Source of the DNA: an uncultured Lachnospiraceae bacterium
GTDB lineage: Bacteria; Bacillota; Clostridia; Lachnospirales; Lachnospiraceae
NCBI GenBank assembly: GCA_902779575.1
Contig: CACZBW010000009.1
Span: 1-64,000, forward strand
Direction: 5' to 3'
DNA: 64,000 bases
The notes beneath the pieces were generated by a model. The model saw only the letters and a list, made by a program, of their open reading frames with translations. It made no database searches and had not been told where the DNA came from. Positions 26,008-34,355 of this stretch are shown in pieces; the first letter of the stretch is position 1; every line of letters starts with the position of its first letter. Position numbers and translations under genes: made by a program.

Positions 26008-27618
26008 ATGAAACTTTCTTATAGCGGAATCAGGGAAACAAAAGCCTGGGAGGAAGCCGGCGTCAGCCTGCCTTCCTATGATCCGGCTCTGCTTGCGGAG
26101 CGCACAAAGAAGGATCCGGTGTGGGTGCATTTCGGCATCGGCAATATTTTCCGGATCTTTATAGGCACGATTGCGGATCAGCTGATTGAGAGCGGAGATC
26201 TTGACAGGGGCATTATATGTGCAGAAACGTTTGACGCGGAAGTGGTGGATAAGATCTACGATCCTTTTGATAATCTTGTTATGTCCGTCATTATGCACGG
26301 GGACGGAAGAAGGGATCTGAAGGTTCTGGGCCCGCTGAGTGAGGCGGTCAGAGCCGACGGTGGATCCCCGGCCGGAAGGGAGCGCCTTAAGGAGATTTTC
26401 CGGGCGCCGGGCCTTAAGATGGTTTCATTTACCATCACGGAGAAGGGGTATTCCCTTCGCGGTGCGGACGGATCTTATCTTCCCTATGTGAAGGCGGATA
26501 TGGAAAATGGTCCGGAGAAGGCTTCCGGAGCCATGGGAATCGTCACAGCCATGCTGCTGGAGCGTTTTCGCTCCTGCGCCGGGCCGCTCGCCCTCGTCTC
26601 GATGGATAATGTATCCAGGAACGGGAAGAAGCTCAGGGAAAGCGTGCTGGAAACAGCGAAGGTCTGGGAAGAAAAAGGATTCGCTGAGGCAGGTTTTACA
26701 GACTATGTATCTGATGAGGATCGCGTCAGTTTTCCGTGGACCATGATCGATAAAATCACGCCGCGCCCCGGGGAAGAGATATGTGAGATGCTGACAGGGC
26801 TCGGCATTGAAGACATGCAGCCGGTTGTTACGGCCCGCCATACCTATATCGCTCCGTACGCGAATGCGGAAGCTCCGCAGTATCTGGTGGTGGAGGATCA
26901 TTTCCCGAACGGGCGGCCGCCGCTGGAAAAAGCGGGCGTTTACATGGCTGACCGGGAGACGGTCAACCGGTCGGAGCGGATGAAGGTGACGGTCTGCCTG
27001 AATCCGATTCACACCGCCATGTGTACATATGACTGCATGTTTGGATATACCTTCTTCGCGGACGGCATGAAGGACCCGCTGCTGCTGAAATATGCCGAGA
27101 AGCTGGGATATGATGAAGGGCTTCCTGTGGTGGAGGATCCGGGCATCCTCTCGCCGAAAACGTTTCTGGATGAAGTCCTGCAGGAGCGTTTCCCCAATGT
27201 TTATCTTGGGGACACCAGCGCCCGGATCGCGGTGGATATTTCCCAGATGGTCGGGATCCGCTTCGGCGAGACGATCAAGGCATATGTGAAGAAAGATGGA
27301 AGCGCCGCGAATCTCACGGCGGTTCCGCTGGCGATCGCCGGCTGGCTCAGATATCTTCTGGCCGTTGATGACGAAGGCCGGCCCTTCACCCTTTCCCCCG
27401 ATCCCATGATTCCCGAACTGACCGGGATGCTTGAGGGTATTGTCTTCGGCAGCCCGGAGAGCCTGACGGATCAGCTGAAGCCGATTCTGTCCAATGTCAA
27501 TATTTTCGGTATTGACCTGTATGAGGCCGGCCTCGGGGAAAAGATCGGGAAGATGGTGCGGCAGATGCTGGAAGGAAAAGGAGCTGTGCGCAGAACTCTG
27601 GCGGCGTACATGGAATAA
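26008..27618 (+). CDS. Mannitol dehydrogenase family oxidoreductase
   Basis: This polyol-specific long-chain dehydrogenase family oxidises mannitol, arabinitol and related polyols or reduces keto-uronates such as fructuronate, with NAD(P). The 536-residue length is typical. HFGIGNIFRIF (about 42-52) forms the N-terminal cofactor loop, SMDNVSRNG is a conserved core motif, and the catalytic set is Lys326, Asn332 and His335 in KVTVCLNPIHTAM. It is the last gene of the operon started by the short-chain dehydrogenase. The start ATG 26008 follows GAGGAGTTGGGAAT. The pairing with an SDR suggests a two-step polyol-ketose conversion, but the exact substrate is not readable. Confidence 0.88.
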   Translation: MKLSYSGIRETKAWEEAGVSLPSYDPALLAERTKKDPVWVHFGIGNIFRIFIGTIADQLIESGDLDRGIICAETFDAEVVDKIYDPFDNLVMSVIMHGDGRRDLKVLGPLSEAVRADGGSPAGRERLKEIFRAPGLKMVSFTITEKGYSLRGADGSYLPYVKADMENGPEKASGAMGIVTAMLLERFRSCAGPLALVSMDNVSRNGKKLRESVLETAKVWEEKGFAEAGFTDYVSDEDRVSFPWTMIDKITPRPGEEICEMLTGLGIEDMQPVVTARHTYIAPYANAEAPQYLVVEDHFPNGRPPLEKAGVYMADRETVNRSERMKVTVCLNPIHTAMCTYDCMFGYTFFADGMKDPLLLKYAEKLGYDEGLPVVEDPGILSPKTFLDEVLQERFPNVYLGDTSARIAVDISQMVGIRFGETIKAYVKKDGSAANLTAVPLAIAGWLRYLLAVDDEGRPFTLSPDPMIPELTGMLEGIVFGSPESLTDQLKPILSNVNIFGIDLYEAGLGEKIGKMVRQMLEGKGAVRRTLAAYME

Positions 27619-27673
27619 ACGCCGTACATTGCAGCGAACAGGCCTGCAAATTATTATTCATACGCTGGTGCGG

Positions 27674-27734
27674 ACAGGGAGGATTCTGCCGCGGCTTCTG
27701 AAAGGGGCCGGGGCGGGAGTCTCCCTGTTTTTTT
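27674..27734 (+). terminator. Terminator of the sugar/polyol operon
   Basis: ACAGGGAG at 27674-27681 pairs with CTCCCTGT at 27721-27728 and is followed by a T tract to 27734. The long loop is GC-rich and can fold further. Confidence 0.75.
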
Positions 27735-27930
27735 GCTGCAGGAGACAAGCTCCTGTTTACCGCTGTCTTCTAGCGTCTGATTCCGCCGGCATATAATGTT
27801 AAGAGCAGTCTGCGGAGTATGCCGGGAGTATAGCTGTCAGGTGAAATATGTGCGCGGCTTGCTGTAAGGAGCGCTGTGAAGAAACATCCGCCGTTTCCAA
27901 AATAGCGGAAATATGGTAAAAAAGAAGAGT

Positions 27931-27974
27931 CGCCGGCTGTTCGTTGTCCTGAAACAGAGATTTGACAGTCGGCG
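27931..27974 (+). promoter_or_regulatory. Stem-loop in the leader of modB
   Basis: CGCCGGCTGT at 27931-27940 pairs with ACAGTCGGCG at 27965-27974 (one G-U pair) around a 24-base loop, 60 bases before the modB start. The 415-base gap 27619-28033 otherwise holds the upstream operon terminator and no supported gene; in particular there is no modA. The hairpin may regulate modB, but I could not match it to the molybdenum-cofactor riboswitch consensus. Confidence 0.4.
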
Positions 27975-28033
27975 GGGAAAGGGAAAAAGGAAAAAGAAGC
28001 GAAGGGAAAACGGACAGAAGGGGTGAGTGCGAA

Positions 28034-28693
28034 ATGGACTGGTTCCCGCTTTTTAATTCTTTGCGGATCGCGGCCATCAGCTGCGTGATTGTTTTTTTCA
28101 GCGGGATTTTTGCCGCTTATTACGCCGCGAAGCTGCCGCGGGTGCTGAAAGGGATTCTGGACGTGGTCCTGACACTGCCGATGGTGCTGCCTCCGACGGT
28201 CTGCGGCTATTTCCTGCTGCTTCTTTTCGGAACCCGGCGGCCGCTCGGAAAGTTCCTGATGCAGTTCGGCGTCAGATTTGTCATGAACTGGTACGGAGGA
28301 GTTGCAGCTGCGGTGCTGGTTTCTTTTCCGCTGATGTACAGGACTGCCCGGGGGGCATTTGAGAGTTTCGATCAGAATCTGGCCTGGTCTGGACAGACTC
28401 TCGGTCTTTCCAACATATGGATCTTCTGGCATGTGCGCATGAGTGCCTGCCGGCAGGGGATTCTCGCGGGGGCCGTGCTTTCATTTGCAAGAGCCCTGGG
28501 AGAATACGGGGCCACCAGCATGCTGATCGGCTATACGCCGGGAAGGACAGCCACGGTATCCACGACGGTCTATCAGCTCTGGAGGACCAACGATGAGAGG
28601 GGAGCCCTGTTCTGGGTGCTGGTCAATCTGGGGATCTCCGCGGTGGTTCTGCTGACAGTGAACCTGATGGAGGAGCGGCAGAAGGCAGGATAA
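28034..28693 (+). CDS. modB: Molybdate ABC transporter permease ModB
   Basis: The 219-residue permease has five to six hydrophobic segments and the inner-membrane loop ARALGEYGATSMLIG that contacts the ATPase, typical of molybdate/tungstate ModB. TLPMVLPPTVCGYFLL is also a family landmark. ATG 28034 is chosen because homologous ModB proteins begin with MDWxPL and a GGGGTGA site precedes it; the frame is open 24 codons further upstream. The usual binding protein gene modA is not in front of it or anywhere nearby. modC follows after 154 bases containing a 14-base tandem repeat. Confidence 0.9.
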   Translation: MDWFPLFNSLRIAAISCVIVFFSGIFAAYYAAKLPRVLKGILDVVLTLPMVLPPTVCGYFLLLLFGTRRPLGKFLMQFGVRFVMNWYGGVAAAVLVSFPLMYRTARGAFESFDQNLAWSGQTLGLSNIWIFWHVRMSACRQGILAGAVLSFARALGEYGATSMLIGYTPGRTATVSTTVYQLWRTNDERGALFWVLVNLGISAVVLLTVNLMEERQKAG

Positions 28694-28766
28694 AGCGGGC
28701 AGGGAACTCATGGGAAAGATCCCGGAGGAACGATGCTCAGAGGGTCGAAGCTGGAGAAAAGTTACC

Positions 28767-28836
28767 GGAAAGACAGCAAAGGAAAGACACCAAAGGAAAA
28801 ACACCAAAGGAAAGACACCAAAGGCAGGATACTGAA
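28767..28836 (+). repeat. 14-base tandem repeat, five units, in the modB-modC gap
   Basis: Units GGAAAGACAGCAAA (28767-28780), GGAAAGACACCAAA (28781-28794), GGAAAAACACCAAA (28795-28808), GGAAAGACACCAAA (28809-28822) and a diverged GGCAGGATACTGAA (28823-28836) run up to the modC ribosome binding site (GGAAGGG at 28837). Each unit is purine-rich and carries an SD-like AAAGGAAA across its joint. Confidence 0.9.
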
Positions 28837-28847
28837 GGAAGGGTACT

Positions 28848-29897
28848 ATGGCTCTGGAAGTTGATATTGAAAAAAGGGCAGGCGGATTTCAGCTGCGGAC
28901 CGCATTTTCCTGCGGAGAGGAGTTCCTGGGGATCCTGGGAGCGTCCGGATGCGGCAAAAGTATGACTTTAAAGTGCATAGCCGGAATCGAAAAACCGGAC
29001 CGGGGCAGGATTGTGCTGGACGGAAGAGTTTTATTCGATTCGGAACAGGGGATCGACCTGCCTGTTCAGAAGCGCCGCGTGGGCTATCTGTTTCAGAACT
29101 ATGCCCTTTTCCCGAACATGACAGTGCGGCAGAATATTCTCTGCGGCCTGCATTACGAGAAAGACCGCCGGAAAAAAGAGGAGGAGGCGGACCGGGTCCT
29201 GGAACTTCTGCAGCTGAAAGAGCTGGAAACACTGCGGCCATCGAGCCTGTCCGGAGGCCAGGCCCAGCGGGCGGCTCTGGGGCGGATTCTGGTGAACAGG
29301 CCGGATCTTCTGATGCTGGATGAGCCATTTTCCGCGCTGGATACGCACCTGCGCCTAAAACTGCAGATGGATCTGAAGACCCTGCTCTCTGGTTACGGTA
29401 AGGGAATTCTGATGGTTACTCACAACCGGGATGAGGCTTTCCGTATGTGTGAACGGATCGGAATAATGAGCCGGGGACGGATGCTGACGGTGAAAAAAAC
29501 GAAGGAGCTGTTTGCGGATCCGGGGAGCAGAGAGGCTGCCGTGATTACCGGGTGCAAGAATATCGCCCGGGCCAGGAAAACCGGAGAATATGAGGTATTT
29601 GTTCCGGAATGGAATGTCCGGCTGACGACGGGGAAGGCTGTCAGAGATGATCTGGAGGCGGTGGGAATCCGCGCCCATTATTTTCATCCGGGCACGCCGC
29701 GCAATGCTTACCCGGTGACATTTGTCCGGGAGATGGAGGAACCCTTTGAATGGGTGAGCGAATTCCGCTACGAAGGGCAGGATCCGGCAAGCCCTGCCGT
29801 CTGGTGGCGTTATTCCAAAGAAAAGCGGCCGGCGCGGCTGCCGGAGCGCCTGGGGATTTCACCGGCCAATATCCTGCTTCTGTATCCGGAAAGCTGA
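28848..29897 (+). CDS. modC: Molybdate ABC transporter ATPase ModC
   Basis: This ATPase powers molybdate (or tungstate) uptake with ModB. The 349 residues have Walker A GASGCGKS (31-38), the Q-loop at LFQNYALFPN, signature LSGGQ (134-138) and Walker B LLMLDEP (154-160). The C-terminal 110 residues are a regulatory extension, where many ModC proteins have a molybdate-binding TOBE fold; this one is not a clear match. GGAAGGG lies before ATG 28848. The order modB-modC is normal but modA is absent. Confidence 0.85.
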   Translation: MALEVDIEKRAGGFQLRTAFSCGEEFLGILGASGCGKSMTLKCIAGIEKPDRGRIVLDGRVLFDSEQGIDLPVQKRRVGYLFQNYALFPNMTVRQNILCGLHYEKDRRKKEEEADRVLELLQLKELETLRPSSLSGGQAQRAALGRILVNRPDLLMLDEPFSALDTHLRLKLQMDLKTLLSGYGKGILMVTHNRDEAFRMCERIGIMSRGRMLTVKKTKELFADPGSREAAVITGCKNIARARKTGEYEVFVPEWNVRLTTGKAVRDDLEAVGIRAHYFHPGTPRNAYPVTFVREMEEPFEWVSEFRYEGQDPASPAVWWRYSKEKRPARLPERLGISPANILLLYPES

Positions 29898-29948
29898 CAG
29901 GACACAATTACCCGGCTGGTTCGGGCTCCGGCCGGATCTGCTCTGAGG

Positions 29949-29982
29949 AAAAAGCTGATCCCATTTCTGAGATCAGCTTTTT
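29949..29982. terminator. Bidirectional terminator between modC and the NifX-SlyD gene
   Basis: AAAAAGCTGATC pairs with GATCAGCTTTTT around a ten-base loop. A and T runs on the two sides serve both converging genes. Confidence 0.9.
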
Positions 29983-29986
29983 AAAA

Positions 29987-30841
29987 TTATTTCACTTCAA
30001 CCAGTTCTATCGTGAAATTCAGCTCTTTTCCGGCCATCTCATGATTTGCGTCAAAAGTAATGGTTTCCGCGTCCTTTGCGGACACTCTGACCGGGAAGGG
30101 CTCTCCCTGCATATTCTGCAGGTAGACCTGCTGTCCTACTTCCAGCTTTTCTGTTCCCGGCATCCGGGCAATCGGGACGGTAAGGAAGGCGCGCGGATCC
30201 GGCTGGCCATAGGCTTCCTCCGGCATGAGATGGACGGTGACGGTCTCGCCGACTTTCATATTTGCGACGGCGGCGTCAAAGCCTTTTATCATCATGCCTG
30301 CCCCGCAGACAAATTCCAGCGGCTCGCCTCTGTCATAGGAGGAGTCGAACTGTGTCCCGTCATTGAAGGTTCCTCTGTAATGTGTCCGGCAGGTTTTGCC
30401 GACGTTGACGCCTTCGATGGACGGTTTTTCATGACATCCGCCGCAGTCCTCGCCATCATGATGGCCGCATCCGCCCTCGTCACCGTGATGGCCGCAGCTG
30501 TGGCCTTCACCGTGGTGGTCGCAGTTGGCGCCTGTATTGACAAGTTCTCCTCTCAGGTAGGCTTCCACGGCTTTGTCCGCGTCTCCTGAAGCGCCGGCGC
30601 AGAGCTCGATTCCCCATTCTGCCAGCGCGTTCTGCGCACCTGCCCCGATGCCGCCGCAGATGAGCACATCCACAGCCTGGCCGCTGAGTAGGCCCGCAAG
30701 GGCGCCGTGTCCGCTTCCGTTGGAACCGATCAGTTCCGAAGAAACTACTTTTCCGTCTTCCACTTCATATACTTTAAAAGTTTCTGTATGTCCGAAATGC
30801 TGGAAGATTTCTCCGTTATCATAAGTCACCGCAATTTTCAT
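29987..30841 (-). CDS. NifX/NifB-type metallocluster-binding domain fused to a SlyD-like FKBP prolyl isomerase
   Basis: The 284-residue protein has three parts. Residues 1-103 are a NifX/NifB C-terminal type domain (MKIAVTYDNGEIFQHFGHTE, then LICGGIGAGAQNAL) that in relatives binds iron-molybdenum clusters or precursors. Residues 105-138 are a Cys/His-rich linker (Cys107, 116, 125, 133, 136 and many His). Residues 147-284 are an FKBP-type isomerase with the SlyD insert-in-flap layout (THYRGTFNDGTQFDSSYD, AYGQPDPRAF, FDANHEMAGKELNF). SlyD proteins help load metals. ATG 30841 with AGGGGA upstream is preferred to a TTG at 30862. Its position facing modBC suggests a role in handling molybdenum or iron-sulfur metal; this is inference. 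It is preceded by tandem hairpin repeats. Confidence 0.85.
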   Translation of the reverse strand: MKIAVTYDNGEIFQHFGHTETFKVYEVEDGKVVSSELIGSNGSGHGALAGLLSGQAVDVLICGGIGAGAQNALAEWGIELCAGASGDADKAVEAYLRGELVNTGANCDHHGEGHSCGHHGDEGGCGHHDGEDCGGCHEKPSIEGVNVGKTCRTHYRGTFNDGTQFDSSYDRGEPLEFVCGAGMMIKGFDAAVANMKVGETVTVHLMPEEAYGQPDPRAFLTVPIARMPGTEKLEVGQQVYLQNMQGEPFPVRVSAKDAETITFDANHEMAGKELNFTIELVEVK

Positions 30842-30866
30842 ACTGTTCCCCTTCCCGCGCAATAAT

Positions 30867-30993
30867 CCGTCGGCGGGATCTTTTTATGATCCGCTCCGTG
30901 TTGTAGTTCCATCAGCGGGACCTTATTATAATCCGTCCCGTGTTATAACTCCGTCAGCGGGGTTTTTCTTCCGATTCGTTCCCCGCGTCGCAA
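30867..30993. repeat. Three tandem 42-base repeats, each forming a hairpin, upstream of the NifX-SlyD gene
   Basis: Units start at 30867, 30909 and 30951 with CCGTCGGCGGGATC, CCATCAGCGGGACC and CCGTCAGCGGGGTT. In each, GCGGGNN pairs with a complementary arm: GCGGGATC with GATCCGC (one bulge), CGGGAC with GTCCCG, and GCGGGG with CCCCGC. The arms differ between units but pairing is kept. The array lies in the 5' region of the minus-strand gene at 30841, within the 188-base gap to the next gene. Confidence 0.8.
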
Positions 30994-31029
30994 CCTCTGT
31001 ATTATACACGAAAATAGAATGAAGTACAG

Positions 31030-32511
31030 TCACCATTCAAATACTTTTCTGGCTTCTTCTTCAGAGCGGGTCTCAAAATATGTCCTCTGCGGAACAGAGA
31101 TCTTTGCCGCCTCATCTGCGAGGATCAGGAGCCGGTCTTCCTCCAGACTGTTCCGGACAGTGAGGATTGCATCCGGGTCAGGCAGAGTGCATGCCGCGGT
31201 TTCTGTCAGCTGTCCGTTTTTCGGATCAAACCAGGCCTGATATACCTTCCCCTTCATCACGCCTTTCAGATCAATCTGCTCTTCTGTGTCCGAAGCAAAA
31301 TAGACAAGCATAACGTTGTTTTTTATGTCGACGGCTGCCTGCTCATGAAGGTCCAGTTCATCTTCTGCGGCGCTCTGGCGCAGCAGGCGTTCCTGGCAGG
31401 GCTCAAAGCTGTTGAGGTCATAGGCTTCCATAAAGTCGCGCAGTATTTTCATCTGGTAAGAGCCCTCAGACTGTATGGCTTCCGCCCAGGTATAGCGGCA
31501 GATCATGTTTTTCTCTTTTTCCGTCGCGGTATTCCAGACGGACGCATGCCCGTAGGTGTGGCCGAACGCGCCGGCCAGCAGCGCCCAGTAAGCCCGCCTG
31601 CGGACAATACGGGTATCATGAAAGCTGTTTAGGTCTTTCACCGGCCAGGTCATGGGCATCATCTCATATGCAGGCTCCCCGTCCCATACGGGGTAGATCA
31701 GTTCTTTCTTTGAGGGATCCGTTTCTGCGCCGGAAGCTTTTCCTCTGCGCTCTTTTTCAATCAGCTCGTAGTTTTTCTTAAATGCTCCGTGTCCGGACTG
31801 AAGCATGGTAAAGCTGATCCACTGATCTTCCGGAGTCCAGTAGGAGAAGGTGGAGCATTCCCCGGTCTCCGCTTCGTGGCAGGCGTGGTAGGTTATCAGC
31901 AGTTTTTTCCATTCTTCGCGGTCAGAATCATATTTCAGGCATTTTCCGGTAAGGCCTTCCGCCAGCCCTTCCGCGAGCAGACGCCATACCGGTCGGTAAT
32001 CTTTGCCGCGGCAGACGGGCATGCGGTCCCCGCCGAGGCACCAGAGGATATTATTCCGTCCGGCCATTCTCCTGCCGAGCCATTTTCCATAGGCGGCTGC
32101 GTTCTGCTCCGTCATATAGAGCGGATGTTCTCCGCCGTTCCAGTCCCAGCCGACGACCAGTTCGCCCCAGACAGGAAGCAGCAGCACATAGAAGCCGTAA
32201 GCCTCCGCCTGGTCGAGTACCCAGTCCACATAGGAGAAATACTGCTCCTCCGGCTGAAGAAGATCATCCTCTTTCAGGGCTTTTATCCCGCAGGGGTTTC
32301 TCATCTCTTCATTAAATTCCGGGTCCAGGACTACCATCTGAAGAACGGTAAAGCCCTGTTTCTTTCTGGTTTCCATATAGTGCAGGACATCGTCCCACTT
32401 GAGCCTCGCCGGAACCGTCCAGGCTGTGTCCGCGAGCCAGACAAAGGGGGATCCGTCCGCTTTTTCGAAGTACCGTCCATTCTCAGAAATGTGAAGTTTT
32501 TCCATGCGCAA
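31030..32511 (-). CDS. DUF4038-type putative glycoside hydrolase (GH140-like)
   Basis: The 493-residue cytoplasmic protein has a TIM-barrel core of the DUF4038 type, with FVWLADTAWTVPARL near the start (the characteristic LADTAW), NNILWCLGGDRMP, and a C-terminal beta domain (DUF5060-like partner domain DAILTVRNSL onward). DUF4038 proteins include apiosidases of GH140, so it probably acts on a plant-derived or host sugar. The start is either TTG 32511, eight bases after AGGAGG, or ATG 32505, 14 bases after it; the spacing favours TTG. It is distantly similar in design to the enzyme at 3921. Confidence 0.75.
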   Translation of the reverse strand: MRMEKLHISENGRYFEKADGSPFVWLADTAWTVPARLKWDDVLHYMETRKKQGFTVLQMVVLDPEFNEEMRNPCGIKALKEDDLLQPEEQYFSYVDWVLDQAEAYGFYVLLLPVWGELVVGWDWNGGEHPLYMTEQNAAAYGKWLGRRMAGRNNILWCLGGDRMPVCRGKDYRPVWRLLAEGLAEGLTGKCLKYDSDREEWKKLLITYHACHEAETGECSTFSYWTPEDQWISFTMLQSGHGAFKKNYELIEKERRGKASGAETDPSKKELIYPVWDGEPAYEMMPMTWPVKDLNSFHDTRIVRRRAYWALLAGAFGHTYGHASVWNTATEKEKNMICRYTWAEAIQSEGSYQMKILRDFMEAYDLNSFEPCQERLLRQSAAEDELDLHEQAAVDIKNNVMLVYFASDTEEQIDLKGVMKGKVYQAWFDPKNGQLTETAACTLPDPDAILTVRNSLEEDRLLILADEAAKISVPQRTYFETRSEEEARKVFEW

Positions 32512-32619
32512 TACAACGTCCTCCTGTATATTTCTGTTTTTATTTTTCTGCCGGAAAGTTTATCTCCCTGACCATAAAGTTATGATACAGCGATCCCGGC
32601 CTGATTGCTTTTGATTATT

Positions 32620-32650
32620 TAGCATAAGCTGCTCAATTTCATGCTATAAT
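32620..32650 (+). promoter_or_regulatory. Extended -10 promoter with flanking inverted repeat, for the nitroreductase gene
   Basis: TGC TATAAT (hexamer 32645-32650) is a strong extended -10. No good -35 is visible. TAGCAT at 32620-32625 and ATGCTA at 32641-32646 form an inverted repeat over the -35/-10 region, a possible operator. Confidence 0.6.
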
Positions 32651-32703
32651 TTTTCAGAAAGTCGCTGATTCATTCGCGGAAGAGTCTTCAAAGGAGGAAA
32701 GAT

Positions 32704-33306
32704 ATGCTGAAGGATCTGGTTGTGAAGAGCAGAAGCTACAGGGGCTATGATGAGAGCCGCAGAATTACGGAACAGGAGCTGCTGGAACTGGTGGACTGCG
32801 CCCGTTTTGCTCCCTACAGCGTTAACGGACAGCCTTTCTGCTATCTGCTGCTGCATGAGAAGGAAGATACGGACAGGCTCCAGCCCCTTACCGGCTGGGC
32901 AAAGGCGCTGCCCGGAATGAAGCTTCCCCACCCCGGGAAATGTCCGACGGCCTTTATCGTGATCTGCCAGAATACAGAATGGGACAGCAATCTCAGCAGA
33001 TATCTGAGGGATGTGGGCGCGGTTGCCCAGACGATGCTCCTGGCAGCGACGGAAATGGGACTGGGCGGTATCATGATCGGCAATTTCAGCCCGGCGAAGG
33101 TTTCCGAAGCCATGAAGCTTCCGGATACGATCGTCCCCATGCTGATCGTTGCTTTCGGTAAGCCGGATGAAAAGATCGTTCTTACGGAGGTCAGCAGCGG
33201 AGAGAGTATTAAATATTACCGGGATGACCAGGACGTTCATTACGTACCGAAGAGAAAGCTGGAAGATATCGTGATCCGCGCAAATGCGGAAAAGTATGAC
33301 AAATGA
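32704..33306 (+). CDS. Nitroreductase-family flavoprotein
   Basis: The 200-residue protein belongs to the FMN-dependent nitroreductase superfamily, which reduces nitro groups, quinones or flavins with NAD(P)H. SRSYRGYDESR near residue 10 (FMN phosphate contact), CARFAPYSVNGQPF, and the late GLGGIMIGNFSP are the usual motifs. AAAGGAGG lies before ATG 32704. There is no iron-sulfur domain. It is followed 65 bases later by an esterase gene on the same strand, probably cotranscribed. The natural electron acceptor is unknown. Confidence 0.88.
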   Translation: MLKDLVVKSRSYRGYDESRRITEQELLELVDCARFAPYSVNGQPFCYLLLHEKEDTDRLQPLTGWAKALPGMKLPHPGKCPTAFIVICQNTEWDSNLSRYLRDVGAVAQTMLLAATEMGLGGIMIGNFSPAKVSEAMKLPDTIVPMLIVAFGKPDEKIVLTEVSSGESIKYYRDDQDVHYVPKRKLEDIVIRANAEKYDK

Positions 33307-33370
33307 GCGATAACGACACTGCTGAATGCTGCGGCAGTATGAACACAAGGCAGCAGGGGAGGAGAACAGG

Positions 33371-34021
33371 ATGGATTTCAGAATCAGCAGTTACGGAGAG
33401 CCGGATGCGGATACCATTCTTTTTCAGATGGTTGACGACCATGACCTGGAAGGTATCGACAGGGAGATCGTCTGTATCAGAGAGCTGTCCGGGGGAAAGC
33501 CTTTCTGTCTCAGGACTTTCCACGTAAACAGCTGGAATACAGACCTGTCACCCTGGGAGGCACCAGCCGTGTTCGGAAATGAGGCTTTCGGGGACGGAGC
33601 GCCCCGGACCCTGGATTTTCTGCTGAATGAGCTGTCTTCCTGTCCGGTGAAGGGGCGGGTTTTTCTCGGAGGATATTCTCTGGCCGGTCTCTTTGCCCTC
33701 TGGGCGGGATATCAGACAGACTGTTTCCGGGGGATCGCGGCGGCATCGCCCTCTGTCTGGTTTCCGGGCTTTACGGATTATATGAAGGATAATAAACTCC
33801 ATGTGGATGCGGTCTATCTCAGCCTGGGCGACCGGGAGGAAAAAACGCGCAATCCTGTCATGGCCCGGGTAGGGGATGCAATCCGGGAAGCATATGATCA
33901 TCTGCAGAAGGCCGGGACAGACTGTGTACTGGAGTGGAATAAAGGAAATCATTTCAAGGATGCGGATCTTCGGACGGCAAAAGCCTTTGCCTGGCTGATG
34001 AACCGGGAAGAGGCAGAATGA
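33371..34021 (+). CDS. Alpha/beta-hydrolase, putative esterase
   Basis: The 216-residue cytoplasmic protein has a hydrolase nucleophile elbow GGYSLAGLFALW (Ser in GYSLAG), SPSVWFPGF after it, and a C-terminal histidine in EWNKGNHFKDADLRT, in the order expected for an alpha/beta-hydrolase. The layout resembles the compact putative-esterase (IroE/Fes-like) family. ATG 33371 follows GGGAGGA; a frame start at 33326 has no such site. The substrate is unknown. Confidence 0.78.
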   Translation: MDFRISSYGEPDADTILFQMVDDHDLEGIDREIVCIRELSGGKPFCLRTFHVNSWNTDLSPWEAPAVFGNEAFGDGAPRTLDFLLNELSSCPVKGRVFLGGYSLAGLFALWAGYQTDCFRGIAAASPSVWFPGFTDYMKDNKLHVDAVYLSLGDREEKTRNPVMARVGDAIREAYDHLQKAGTDCVLEWNKGNHFKDADLRTAKAFAWLMNREEAE

Positions 34022-34115
34022 TTGCAGCGCCGGAAGCAAGGCTGGAGATAATACTTTATACGATCTTTGCAGACCCTGCTTCTGGCAGGTGAATCATGGA
34101 ATACAGGAGAAATAT

Positions 34116-34289
34116 ATGAGTCAGTGCGAGAGCTGTGCTTATTACGTCTTTGACGAAGATTTTGACGAATATGTCTGCGAAGCGGATATGGATGAGGATG
34201 ATTACGGCAGGCTGCTGACGGAGGGAGCTGCCGCGTGCAGATATTACCGCGACGGGGATGAATACAAAGTCGTGAGACACCAGATCTGA
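34116..34289 (+). CDS. Small Cys-containing acidic protein (DUF6472-like)
   Basis: The 57-residue protein begins MSQCESCAYYVFDEDFDEYV and has four cysteines (CxxC, then single Cys and Cys) in a very acidic context, as in the DUF6472 family of Clostridia. The pattern suggests a small zinc-binding fold. AGGAG lies six bases before ATG 34116; an upstream in-frame ATG at 34089 lacks a site. It sits after the esterase gene. The function is unknown. Confidence 0.75.
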   Translation: MSQCESCAYYVFDEDFDEYVCEADMDEDDYGRLLTEGAAACRYYRDGDEYKVVRHQI

Positions 34290-34355
34290 CAACATCCGAT
34301 TTCGCCAATTTTGTCCAAACTGCCGCCAAGTCTGTTCATGGGATTTGAAAGGACT

